A stretch of DNA of 58,152 nucleotides from Fragilaria crotonensis (Eukaryota; Bacillariophyta; Fragilariophyceae; Fragilariales; Fragilariaceae), in the NCBI GenBank assembly GCA_022925895.1, contig JAKSYS010000389.1, positions 1 to 58,152 of the forward strand. Direction: 5' to 3'. The notes beneath the pieces were generated by a model, which worked only from the letters and a program-made list of their open reading frames with translations, did not search any database and was not told the DNA's origin. The translations under genes and the position numbers were made by a program. Below, one piece after another: positions 23,061 to 34,132 of the stretch. Positions within the stretch are counted from its first letter, which is position 1; every line of letters starts with the position of its first letter.

Positions 23061-25443
23061 ATGGCAGGCTCGAACAATGCTCGCGTTGGCGCCAACAAGA
23101 AAAAGGCAGCTGATCAGGTGAGTGACTCCCAGCTCAATCGACCATGGCAGTTCTACAATGGTTGATACGGTGGAACCAGTACAGAAATGTCCATGATTTT
23201 CTTCACCGCGGGAGACCGGACAAAAGATGTTTAGTCAAGATGAGATTTTAAGACTCTTTCCCTCGGCCAGCGATTCACTCACCCCTCTCCTTTCCTCTCA
23301 CAGTACAAGGACGTTTGCCCTGAAAACAGAAGAAAGGATCTCGACGCGTTGGTTAAGTCACTCAATGGCGACGACAAGAAGATTTTACAGACACTTCAAG
23401 AGTGGTGGAATGAACCCACAAAGCCAGAAGAACCTGATTGGGAAGATGTTAACTCGAAGGGCGCAAAGAAAAAGTCTGAGAGTTCGAACACACATGCGGA
23501 TGCCGGCCGTGGAGGTCGTGGTGCTGGTAGGGGACGCAACAGCCGTGGCGGCGCTGGAGGGCGTGGCGCCGGACGAGACAGCGGAAGAAGAGGCACTGGT
23601 GGACGTGAAGGCAGAGGAGGCGCTGGTCGAGGACGGGGCGAAGGTCGTGGTAAACCGCAAAAGCGAGATGAAGCTGCTACGACTGCTCCACCAACTGAGC
23701 ACACCACAGATGTTCTTCCCACTGGAGTCCCGACGCCTGCAGAACCTCCTGCACTACACGGAGCTTGGGACAACCTGCTCCGGCTCCTGCAATGGCACTG
23801 GCACCCAAGACAGTTCTGCCAAGTCCTATCATCCCTATCGAATCGCAAGAGACCCCGATTGAGACTACAGTTGCTGCGCCACCTGTGCCTCGCCCACCGG
23901 CGCCTGTGCCTGTTAGATCCTCAGGAAATGTATGGGCCACTAAGGGATCGGCACACTTGATCAAGGCCGAGCACTCTCCTAAGCTTCCATCAGCTGCCCC
24001 ACCAGCGCCACCAGTCGCGGTCGCGAGAACCCAGCGTACCGCCAGAGCAACTCCACCAACGCCAGAGGCTGCACCCGCACCGAGTGCTCTAGAGAGCGGA
24101 CTCCTGCATCTGTGAATGGTGCTAATATCAATGCTGCTGGATGGAAGCCGGCTGTAGAGACCTCTCATTTGGATACTCTTGGTAGTACCATGACTCAAAC
24201 GAATGTGCCAGAGACAGAACTGCCGAAACCGGAACCGTCTGTGGTTTCACAGAAGGTACCTCGCACGAATGTTCTCAACATGGGTCGTTGGGAAACTTCT
24301 GATAGCGACGAAACTCAGAATCTTGATTTTACATTCGGATCATTCGGGACTGAAACTGAGGTTCAAGCCGTTGGTGAGACCAACATGAATAATAACACAT
24401 CGGGCTTGAAAACGCCAAGGATATTAGTGCATCAGGTCCTCCATCGGCCTCTCCAGCACGACCACCTCCGGTCTTTCCATTGGAGGCGTTCCTCAAGTTC
24501 CACCCAATGCTGTCCTTGTCAGTGATCTCGAAAGTAAGCTCGAAGGAACCTCATTGGGACACAACGCCGCTGAGTCTGTGAGAGGCCACATGGATACTAA
24601 CTCCATGCAAGCCATTCCTCCAGGTGTTCCTATCCAGCTGTCACAGCTGCCCATTTATTGCCTCAAACTGGGGATGGCTCAGAATTATAATAATGCCTAC
24701 GGAATGGCGGGCATGTACAACTACAATGCCAACAATGGCTTTATGCATGGCGCCCAAGTCCTTCCCGCAGGCATCCCGCCAAAGGCACAGGCTGGCTTGA
24801 CAGGACAAGCGACCTCTGCACCGCAGATGGGTGGCCTTCACGGTGCACCGGCGCAAACAGCTCCTGGAAATGATATCAACGCTAACGCAGGAGACGCGTC
24901 CATGCCTCCAGGCATGCCGAATATGGCTGCCTACAATCCGGCGCTGTTTTACGGTCAGCAGCAGTACCAGATGGGACCATCCCACGGCGTAGGAGGGTAT
25001 GGCTACGGCTATGGCGCCCAATTCGGCGGGGCAGTGCAAGGTGGTTTCGGTTACCAACAAGGTATGATGGGCCAAACTGGAGGTTATCCTGCATATGATG
25101 ATCAACAACAACAGCAGGCAGGCGCCGCCGGTGGATACCAAAAAAATAACACTGGCGGATACCGTGGACGCGGCGGCAATCAGTATCAAAACCAATACCA
25201 GCCCCAAGGAGGGTATGGTGGACAGCCTTATGGTATGGGATATAACGATCATTTCAACCAGCGTGGTGGTTATGGTCCTGGCAACATGGAGCATTATGGC
25301 ATGCAGCAAGCTGGAAGCACCTTTGCCCAGAACCAGTCGTTTCAGAATGACGATGAGCACCACAAAGGCGGAAAGAAGGGTGGAGGTCGAAGCAACGGCT
25401 CGTTTCAGCAGCAACAACAGCAACAGCACGGCCACCAACTTGG

Positions 25444-25498
<55 letters not shown>

Positions 25499-25603
25499 CC
25501 ACACCAGTCGTTTGGACTGCAGGGAGACTCGAACACGAACAGCAATGCTGGTTGGTCGAACCAAGCCGGTGGCTGGGGTGGACCCAGTTGGCAAGGCAGC
25601 TAA
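23061..25603 (+). CDS. RGG-box, prion-like RNA-binding protein (UBAP2/Lingerer-like)
   Basis: Exon 1 (23061-23117, MAGSNNARVGANKKK) is followed by a GTGAGT...CTCACAG intron ending at about 23303. A short helical region follows (YKDVCPENRRKDL...GDDKKILQTLQEWW) that resembles the UBA/CUE-like start of UBAP2/Lingerer and Def1 proteins. An RG/RGG-rich block (23500-23660) is typical of RNA binding. A P/A-rich linker carries NLDFTFGSFGTE near 24325, which resembles the conserved FG-containing motif of the UBAP2 family. The last ~330 residues are G/Y/Q/N-rich and end in a long poly-Q run (25406-25500), then WGGPSWQGS. Such proteins collect in stress granules. Frame breaks lie near 23770, 24110, 24425 and 24500-24550. 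Confidence 0.65.
25404..25502 (+). repeat. CAA/CAG trinucleotide repeat encoding poly-Q
   Basis: An interrupted (CAG/CAA)n tract sits inside the reading frame of the RGG protein: a shorter run (25408-25426), then a GHQLGG-coding interruption, then about 17 uninterrupted Q codons that are mostly CAA (25450-25500). It is likely variable in length between alleles. Confidence 0.9.
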
Positions 25604-25604
25604 A

Positions 25605-26929
25605 GAGTTGTGCTACTAGATCGCCTTGTCGAAGCCCGTATTAACGCCCTTACCAACTTTTTCTATCTCCTGTAATACTGCGAAGGATGGCAGCTAGATT
25701 CACCCAGCCACCGGCGTCTTCAAAAACTGGTCTATCTGTACACCTAGAATAGAGCCGTTCTCCTCACAACTATCAGAAATCATAACTCAGTCCTGACGAC
25801 AAACTCTATAATGGTGTAGACTAGTATAGGACAAGTACAAAGAACCTTTACTACATGTACCGGTACTTGTACCTTGCTGCCACGTGCAAATGATAACTGA
25901 GAACACGAACGCTCGGTAAATGGCGGTTTACTCCTCACTTCATTGAACAGGTCTGCATGTACTAGAGCGTAGGTCAGGCCGCCTAAAAAGTGGCATATGC
26001 CAACCTATGCCACATTTAGCTTAAAAGTGGCATATCACTCCACTAAAAGTGGCATTTGGTGGCATTCAGTGATATGGTACAAAAATCACGTAGGATGTCA
26101 GTAGACGACCATGGTGCGCCACGGAATCCCAAGAGACGCACGCTTAGAGCATCGATGCCGAATGAAATCACGTGTATGAATGTATGAATAGATGACGCCA
26201 AGAGGATTCCAGAGCCAACTCAATTTTAGTTTTTAATTGAAAATGAACGATTTAACAAACATGCAAACCCTACGGGGGTTCTACACGCCACATACCACAG
26301 GACATTTGGACAATGCCAACCTGCTCCAACTCTACACGACAAAAACGTTAAAAGTGGCATCTCGTCAATATAAAAGTGGCATTTGGTGGCACATTTTGCC
26401 GAAATGCCACTTTTTAGGAGGCCTGGCGTAGGTACGTGATACAAGTAGTGTACAGGTGGTCGTATAATCTACTGTATGCTGCATCTCATACACGACATAC
26501 GGCATAATACCTGTGGTACTGTACGGTACTACGCATGAGATATCATAACTGATCTACGAGTAACTGTCTCGCGTTCCGCAAGGACAATCCGATCTCTTCT
26601 CCGAGTACGCTTCCACGTGTCCACCTCGTCGTTGTTTAAGGGTAATTGCCCCGATGATTTTCGACAATTACAAAGCGCATTCTGTAGTAGCAGAAATCGT
26701 GGTACTTGCACAGTGGTCGATGGTCGAAGAATGTAAACAGAAGATCTGCCGAAGCCTTGCGCAACATCACAAATCTGTGGCACCTTCAAACGGTGAACAC
26801 ATACATCACAGTATCTACCTTGTACCTTGTACAACTCTCCGCCGATCCCAAGAGTTTGTGTGTAGTGGAAAGGAACGTCGAATTGGCAATCTCCGGTACA
26901 ACTCAGCCTGCATTATTCAGCTATCACTA
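25605..26929. other. intergenic region containing the MITE
   Basis: Apart from the MITE, the stretch 25605-25966 and the stretch 26434-26929 hold GTAC-rich words (25835-25875, 26460-26530) and presumably the promoter of the first EGY gene. The open frame that runs in from 26654 upstream of the EGY start has no recognisable content. Confidence 0.4.
25975..26425. mobile_element. hAT-type MITE with exact 8-bp target duplication
   Basis: The ends are inverted repeats starting CAGGCC(G/T)CCTAAAAAG, with 22 positions and one mismatch between the two ends (25975-25996 and 26404-26425). The flanks are GCGTAGGT on both sides (25967-25974 and 26426-26433), an exact 8-bp duplication as made by hAT transposases. 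Inside there are repeated subterminal words AAAAGTGGCAT at 25986, 26023, 26045, 26350 and 26372, with an inverted copy at 26404. No transposase is encoded, so the 451-bp element is non-autonomous. Confidence 0.88.
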
Positions 26930-29461
26930 ATGAAATCCACACTAATCATATCCGCTGCACTTGCGGCGTTTTTCACGGGACGTGTGGTTGGGTTTGCTCC
27001 GCTTAAAAAATCGAATGCTGTGTTCCAGCCAACGTCTGTCGCAAGGATCTCGAACACACAGCTTCATTTCTTTGGTCGGAAAAACGAAAGAGGCGATGGA
27101 GATCCACCGGAGAAAGATGATATTGATTTCTTTTCCTTCCTCCGAAGGAAGAAAGAGGCGAAAAGTGATATCACTTCCGACGACCCAGCAACCGCAACAC
27201 CTGTTGCTACGCTAGAGGCCTCGCCATCGACCGTGGTGGAAACTCCAGCGCCTGATACGTCTGTCCCAATTGTCGAACATCCAGCTCCTGAGCCCTCACT
27301 CCCAATGGACCCTATTAGCAGCGCCGCTGCTCTTCGGGCGCAGGCTGTCCGCATCCGACTTGAGGCTGAAAAAATGGACGCTCAGCTAACTCTTGACAAG
27401 ATTGCACGCCTCGAACGCGAACTCGCCAAAGCGCAGAGTAAGGGCGAAAATACCGACAGCCTAGTTCGGGATATGGAAAATTTGCAGCGGAAGATTCGCG
27501 GTGAGGCGCCGATTGCAGTGGTCCTGTCTCCACAGAAACCTGCTCCAACTGCGAAATCGTCGTCGGTGACTTCAGTATCATCTGAAACGTCGGCGCCCAC
27601 CACGTTTGCTCCAAAGTACTCCCCGCCAGCAGAGCCCATAGCACCCTTTTCTCAAGCGGAATTCGACCGCACTCTCCAGGAGTTTGATCGCTTTCCAAGC
27701 TACTTGAAAGTCCTCTTGGCTAGATCCGTCGGAATGCAGCCCATGAGCGTTCGGGACATCAATGCTACTGAGTATGCGATTAGAAGCGAGAAGCAGCAGC
27801 GCCTGGATTTTTCATTTCTGAAGGACATTCCTCCCCCTTCATTTACTAGTGAGGAGATCGAAGAGTTCAAAAAATCGTTCAGCCTTGTTGATTGGAGGGG
27901 AAAGTTCCCACCTGGGTTGGAGATGAAAGACTTGTCAGATGATGATTTCATTAAGAAAGCAATGGAAGAGGAATACTATTTCAAAATGGCAACACGAAAT
28001 TATGGAGTGTCGAAAGGGATGGCCGAAGGTTTCCTTGCCGGCAATGTTGCTGACGCTGAAAAGTTTGCCGCTGCGCTGGAAGAGGAGTTGGGCCGATCTC
28101 AGCCATACCAAACCATGCAGGGTCTCTTCCTAAATGTGTTGAAAAGGAAGGACAGATACCTACGCAAGTGCAAGTCAAAATGTTGATGACTGACGTTTTA
28201 CCACAAGCTGGTTTCAATTCAAATTCGCAGCCGATTGAAGTATTCGGAGGTTATCTCATTCGAGGAAGTACCACAAAGGGAATGGGGATGAGCTTATCGA
28301 CTCAATTGATGCAATTGTGGCCAAAAACCCTATGCTACAAGGCAAGTTCACCGTTAGTTTCATAAAGGACCTTACTGGCGTAATGGGTGTTAGTGATGAG
28401 GACTTTGAGGAAGCGATGATGACTAATCTTCCTCGAGCGTTGTATGTCATGGGACCAAACGTTACCAGAGAGCGCAACCGACTGTTAGCGACTTTAACTT
28501 CAGGCCTAGGAATCGCAACGAGCTGGTACTTCTCCATATACCCATTCCTGTTGAATCCAGCTGTCATGAAGCGCGCAGAGGAGCAACTCGCTTTGGCGGA
28601 TGCTTCGATGACGTATGAAATGGGCTGGCTTACAGATCTTGCTACGCCAATGTTCGCTACATTCCTCGGCTTACAAATCATCCATGAGATTGGACATCGA
28701 GTGGTTGCTGGCGTCTATGGCATGGATATTACGCTTCCCACCTTTGTTCCATCAATAGCATCGGGCATTACGAGTTCCATCACGAACTTAAAGAACCCGC
28801 CCAAAAATCGAACACAGCTCTTTGATTTTGCTATTGCGGGACCTCTTGTTGGAATCCTTGCATCGCTTGCGGCACTCTACACAGGACTGGAACTAACTGT
28901 TGCAAGTGATACTTCAGCCATTGCGATGTTCCCAGCGCTTCCGATTGACATTCTTCGACAAAGCAGTTTAGGAGGTGGTTTGATCGAGTATGTGTTGGGA
29001 AATGGTGTCCTTGGCATACCTGGCGGGGCACAGGGTAGCCAGGCAGTTGCCAGCATCAACATACCTCTTCACCCTGTTGCAATTGCTGGATACGTAAGTT
29101 TGATTGTGAACGCCTTGAGCCTCTTGCCGATTGGGAGTAAGTCACCGTTTGAAGTCATGCCATGTTGCTTTGAGTGTCGGCAACTGACCCCTTGTTCAGC
29201 GACTGATGGAGGACGCATTAGCCAGGCGGTTTTCAACCGTGCCGGGAAACAGATTGTGGGCCAGATTTTCCTCTTGACCCTGTTTGCAGTTGGCATATTC
29301 GGCAACGATCTATTCCTCTTCTACGGCTTCTTTGCGCCTTCTTCCAACAAGGTAGCGAAATCCCACAACGCAACGAAGTTGACGATGTTAGCTTTGCACG
29401 GGTCCTGTTCGCCACAGCAGCAGGAGTTGTTGCTTTACTGTCGATTATTCCAATGCAGTAG
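26930..29461 (+). CDS. EGY-type site-2 intramembrane metalloprotease, plastid-targeted (copy 1)
   Basis: Membrane-embedded zinc protease of the S2P/EGY family, which in plants acts in thylakoid membranes. The start MKSTLIISAALAAFF at 26930 gives a signal peptide with a VGFAP junction. The mature N-terminal part is P/A/E-rich with a coiled coil (DAQLTLDKIARLERELAKAQ). The EGY hallmark VFGGYLIRG lies near 28240. The zinc motif HEIGH is at about 28684, and the second catalytic motif (N/T)DGGR follows at 29206. Intron 29137-29199 restores IG-T-TDGGR. The C-terminus ends ALLSIIPMQ at 29461. Frame breaks lie near 28145 (one extra A in AAAA restores the frame), 28277 and 29345. An older-looking, well-conserved catalytic core suggests an active enzyme. 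Confidence 0.88.
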
Positions 29462-29863
29462 GCGTCATGGCTAGAATTTGCATGTCTCAATATCGCTAGC
29501 TTACTGTCGGTCAAGGATTATTACCCTCTATGATAATCTGGAATCATAAAATTGTGGAGGTCGGGTCTACTGGCAACTCTCGGTGTCAATCTCATCGTTT
29601 GGATCGCACTATCCCACTACCGTAGTCCGTACCCTACTCTCTACACATACTAGAGACTACATGTACCGATAGTAGCTGAGAGCATGGCGCGAGTGGAGCC
29701 GAGGGACAAGTACGAGGTTCGGGTAGTAAGAGGTTAGAAGCCAGAGCACATCACTGCATCAGCACCATTTTTTTGTTACCGCACATCACGTCACTTCGTT
29801 CGCAGCATTCGAAAGCGAGGAACGCATAACACTCGATAGACGGCGAAGAGAGCGGACAGTGCG
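29462..29863. other. intergenic between EGY copy 1 and FtsJ-type gene
   Basis: About 400 bp with no ORF of interest. A TCACGTCAC word at about 29785 is a possible bZIP site shortly upstream of the methyltransferase start. Confidence 0.4.
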
Positions 29864-31201
29864 GTGTCTCCAGGTGAGGCGTTGATGGAAGGAACGGAGC
29901 TTGCATCGACAATGACTTCAACAGCACCGAATGTATCTTGCCTGCCCGCCCAGACGTTCGCTATCATGGTGCACAAGCTTTATGTAGATCGCGTTAAGGA
30001 TTATTTGTCGCGTGAAGGGGGTTGGAATGATCCACTGCCCAGTCCTTTGAGTGTCAAGATTTTGCACACGCAAGAAATCTCAGGAGTCAGTCGATCAAGG
30101 CGAGGTTTTGTCCTTCTCTTAATCGAGAAGGTCAATCGCCCCGTGGAAAGTCTCCCTCCAATGGCCCGCCAGAATATTTCATGGATAGGAAGAATTTCTC
30201 ATCAGTCAGAAGACCGAGGCTTAATATGGAGAACTCTTCGACATCAAGGATTTCAACCCACAAATAACTCCCTCCGCGTCGACGTGTTCCCTCGGGAGAA
30301 AACTGACTTGATATGTTTAACCCTTCAAGAGTCCTGCGCTGAAGAACTTTCTCAACCGCAGCCATCTGATCCGTTTGAAGGTCCTATCTCCATGACCATG
30401 TCAGCCTCGAAGTGTTCTCATCGTTTGACAGTGATATGTACTGGGACTTCGACTTTTTTGTGGGGGCTCGCGAGTCGACAATCAAACAGAGATTCCGCCA
30501 TGTTTAATTTGAAATTCAATCATGAAGCTGCTGATGAAATTGTTGTGGAGCCTGCTGATTCCAATACGGGCAAGGACGTGATGAGAAATGTAGAAATCAC
30601 AACACCCCTCTCACGGGCCTACTACAAGCTGGATCAAGTCTGGCATGACTATCTAGAGAATGATCCAATGCTAGAGCTTAATCTGGGAACGGCCATTGAT
30701 CTAGGAGCTTGCCCCGGAGGGTGGACGCAAGTATTGGTGCACAAATTGGGACTAAGCAGCGTTGTCGCGGTAGACCCTGGTCGACCAGCAGATCGCATTC
30801 TAAATTTACCTCAAGTCGTGCACGTTCAGTCAAGCATCAAATCCACAGACATTGCTCCCTACGGGCCCTTTACGATTCTCGTGTGCGATGCGTCTGATGT
30901 TTGGAAAGAGATAATGAACCAAATTGCAGCGACCGTGGTTGGAAAGAGCAAGTGGATGTTGCCATCAGTATGCGTCATCACTTTGAAACTTCCCTTCAAA
31001 ACGTTACAAAGCATACAGCGTCACGTAGACATGATGGCGGAGAGCATACCGTCTCACCTTGATGACATGGCAGAAAAGATGTTTCCAACAGAGGACAGAG
31101 TCCGAGTGCGATATCAAATTGTACATCTCATGGCGAACTCAGACAGTGAACGAACACTCATTGCCATATTTCATAAGCAAAGTAGCCATGTACAAACGTA
31201 G
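29864..31201 (+). CDS. FtsJ/RrmJ-type 2'-O-ribose RNA methyltransferase (RlmM-like)
   Basis: An intact 445-residue frame, one of the few unbroken genes here. The C-terminal half is a Rossmann methyltransferase: the SAM-binding loop AIDLGACPGGWTQVL (about 30690), then VVAVDPG, and a catalytic K-D-K set that can be read as SRAYYKLDQVW, LVCDASD and VITLKLPFK. The N-terminal ~200 residues may be a substrate-binding (THUMP-like) region, as in RlmM, but this is inferred. The likely substrate is rRNA or another structured RNA. The start at 29864 lacks a clear presequence, so the compartment is unknown. It sits between EGY copy 1 (same strand) and EGY copy 2 (convergent). Confidence 0.8.
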   Translation: MSPGEALMEGTELASTMTSTAPNVSCLPAQTFAIMVHKLYVDRVKDYLSREGGWNDPLPSPLSVKILHTQEISGVSRSRRGFVLLLIEKVNRPVESLPPMARQNISWIGRISHQSEDRGLIWRTLRHQGFQPTNNSLRVDVFPREKTDLICLTLQESCAEELSQPQPSDPFEGPISMTMSASKCSHRLTVICTGTSTFLWGLASRQSNRDSAMFNLKFNHEAADEIVVEPADSNTGKDVMRNVEITTPLSRAYYKLDQVWHDYLENDPMLELNLGTAIDLGACPGGWTQVLVHKLGLSSVVAVDPGRPADRILNLPQVVHVQSSIKSTDIAPYGPFTILVCDASDVWKEIMNQIAATVVGKSKWMLPSVCVITLKLPFKTLQSIQRHVDMMAESIPSHLDDMAEKMFPTEDRVRVRYQIVHLMANSDSERTLIAIFHKQSSHVQT

Positions 31202-31420
31202 CATAGTCCATTTGACAATAGTGTCGCCCGGCCAGGAAAACGTGCGACCTCCTTCCACCTGTCTTTGTGCCGAATGATTTCTTTAGAAGGACCATACACA
31301 GGTAACCTTCCCAAGCAGCAACATGTTATCCAGCAGTCCAAATGAATCGAATAGGTTTACAGGAACGACAAGAGTGCGACCTTTGTACAGCATTTCGGTC
31401 GACAGCCAAACAAAAGCGAG

Positions 31421-31535
31421 TCACTGATGCATCATTTGTAACAAAATACGCGTGACCATTATCCCTGTCAAGAAGCGAATCACTGAGGCATTGGCAACAA
31501 AACAAGCGTGACGAGTATCCCTGTCAAGAAGCCAA
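31421..31535. repeat. tandem duplication of the 3' end of EGY copy 2
   Basis: Two diverged ~56-59 bp copies (31421-31479 and 31480-31535) share the words TCACTGA-GCAT, ACAAAA-A-GCGTGAC, and TATCCCTGTCAAGAAGC. The second copy contains the stop codon and last codons of the minus-strand EGY gene, so the first is a duplicated tail just beyond the stop. Confidence 0.7.
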
Positions 31536-34132
31536 TCACTGCTCGTCCGTCATCCACTTGATCTACTTCGTTGAGCATAGGCGCCTCGAGCTCTCTCTGG
31601 CAGAGGTAAACAAATGCTGTGTACGAAATCAATATGCGGCTTTCATCCAGGCCTACTAGACCAAGAAAACAGAGCGCAATTCCAGCAAATGTTTTGATCA
31701 AGTACGCTCCTCGTCGTCCAAACATAGCCAGTGTTATACGCCCTCCGTCAGTGTCTGTTGGAAAAGTTCTTTGAGTGAAATCATAATCTGTGGCAGACAA
31801 TGACGCGGCGGGCATACTCACGTCCAAGCGGCAGTAACGCCAGGGCATTGGTTAGGAGACCGACGAATCCCGACACAGAATATGGATGCATGGGCAACAC
31901 TGCGAATTCAGGGGTTGGTGAATTCAATGCACCGTTCCCCAGGAAGAACGTTACGAGATTTCCTCCGAGAGCGCTGGACTTTACCAGCGCAGCAGGCAGC
32001 CCGGTAGGAGTGTCTGATCCGAAAACCCATGGTTGCTGTCTCGCTTAATCCAAAGATCAGGAGACTGATGGACGCTGCCATGCCGACAAGGGGTCCAGCC
32101 ACGGCAAAATCAAAAGGAATTGAAATTTGGAGGCGGGGATTCCAAAGGTGTTATTGTTCCTGTCACGCCGAGCTGAAGTGATGGAACAACATTGGGAAGG
32201 CCGACCTTGAACTGTGACGGTAGGCGTAAGCAACACAACAATTTGAAACAAACACGACAAGACGTGAAGCACTAACCTTGTCCTTCCATGCTACTAATCT
32301 GTGTGCTCCTTCATGTACAGCATGGATACCTGCAAGCGAGAGACCGATTGGAAGCGCGTTGTTTGATATGCGTACGACATCATCCGCATTTTCCAGTAAA
32401 AATGCTTGTCCGAATGGAGGGACAACCGCATTGTTGAGCTCGCCTGATCCCAAAGCAAATATCAGGAGCGTCAGAAGCCCGGCGGCAGAGACACCGACTT
32501 TCTTGAAGATATTCAATTGTCTATACAACAAAGAAGGATCGACGCCAGTGACGAGAAGAACAGGTTCATTTTCTTCACCCATATCGATTTCCTCATCCGT
32601 CAATGCCTTCGGGTCTGGAATGAAGAAAAACTGAATCTTCCCTGAGAGCTTTGACGCTTCCAGTTTTCCCCTCAACCTTTCAACGAGCTTATCATTTGCA
32701 CGGTCACCCTGAATCGTGTTGAAACCTCGAATGTAATACCCACCAAATACGCGTTCAGGTTTGGAACGGAGTCCGTAAATCTTGGGGTCAAGAATTTCAT
32801 TTGTGAAGTAATCAATTTCCTCCTGTGTTGGAAGGACGTCCTCAAGATCTGTAATGGAAGGCAAAAGCTCTTCAACGTATTGCGAGCGTTCAATAAATTC
32901 AATGTCATTATATTCGGGCCGACTTTCAAAGCCAGCATATGAAGATTCCAAGATGCGCATTGGCGCAATGGAAGGAAACGAGCCCTTGGTCAATCCAGTG
33001 ATCACATCCTCTGCCGAGGAGTCTTCCTTCAGTCCGATACTTTTCAAAAATAGGTCTTCACCTTTACAGGCAAGCTTTCGTAACCTCGGATAGCGTCCTC
33101 GCGGTCCGAGGCCGGTAAGTTTTCAACAAATTTGACTTGATCCAAGAGTTGAAGCTGTTCATCATAGTGTTCGATCAGAATTCCCAGTTCCAAGTCGGTT
33201 TCATCGACAATGCCGTTTCGCCGCATGTACAGAGCCTGTAGTAGCTTTGGCAACTTCTCTAGATTCGCAATCCGCACTTGCAGCTCATCGTCGCTCATGG
33301 GCGGAATGCCCCGATAGAACGAGTCCGACACTGAAAACGACACGTCAGCTTTGGCTTCAAGACGGTCAATCTGTCGTTTGATGGTATCTTTCTCAACTGA
33401 ACTTGATGATGACAAGTACTCTCGCCGAAGATTTTCCAGCTCCTGCATTTCTTCCATGGGGTTCAAGACCAATTCCTGGATCTTTTCTTGAAAGCGTTGT
33501 TGTAACACAGGCTCATCTCTGAACTTGACGAGCTGTTCGTCCACAGTCGCATTCGGCATTGCCTGTTCAATTGCCAAGGCAACAGGTAAAAAGAGTTCCA
33601 AATCATCCAGTGCAAAACCTTCCAGAGGATTTTCCTTGATTCGCTCGTCGGTTTCCACATCAAGTAAGTTCACAGGCGCAATCGCATCATTTGCTCTAGC
33701 TGATCCTTTCTCTTCCACAGTTATTGTCTTTTCTCTTTCCTCACGAGATGAAACGGCAGGTGGTGTTGGTGGTGCTTCTGATGACGCCAACACCTTTGCA
33801 TTCAAGTCCTTCAAGAGTTGTAGGAGTCGCTCCTCTTCACCCTTGTTCTTTTCTAACCATTTCGAATCATTAAGTTGGCGTTCCAACGTTGCTATCTTTT
33901 TCAGTGTTAGTGCAGCATCCATTTCGGCAGCCTCACGGCGCATCGCTGCAGCCTGTGCCATGAGATCCTCGGCTTTCTCACGTATCGTCGGTGAAACAGC
34001 AAATGTCGCCACGCACGAGGTGATGGGACGAAACCGACGTCTGGGAGCAGAAGTGAAGGCCTTTGACGTTTCCAGAATGGAAAGTAGAGCAATTAGATGT
34101 ACCAGCTTCATTGTTAGGTTGAATCGCTCCAT
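31480..34132 (-). CDS. EGY-type site-2 intramembrane metalloprotease, plastid-targeted (copy 2)
   Basis: Same architecture as copy 1. Signal peptide MKLVHLIALLSILE with a SKAFTSAPRR junction (true start 34132 or 34111), then coiled coil (DAALTLKKIATLERQL, nearly the same motif as copy 1), VFGGYYIRG at about 32740, the zinc motif HEGAH (about 32305) and TDGGR at about 31740. HxxxH is kept in the form HE-GA-H. An intron lies near 32160-32275. Intron 31755-31821 has GT-AG ends and restores LLPLG-H-TDGGR. The C-terminus is LVLLPMPQ. A frame break at 33046-33050 is cured by one more base in the A5/T5 run (joining VKVKTYF to LKSIGLKE). Further breaks lie near 31900-32100. Confidence 0.86.

Noticed and set aside
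24641-25594. Minus-strand frame of 317 residues with a poly-Leu run
   Set aside because: It is antisense to the poly-Q and G/Y-rich coding region; the poly-Leu is the complement of the CAA tract.
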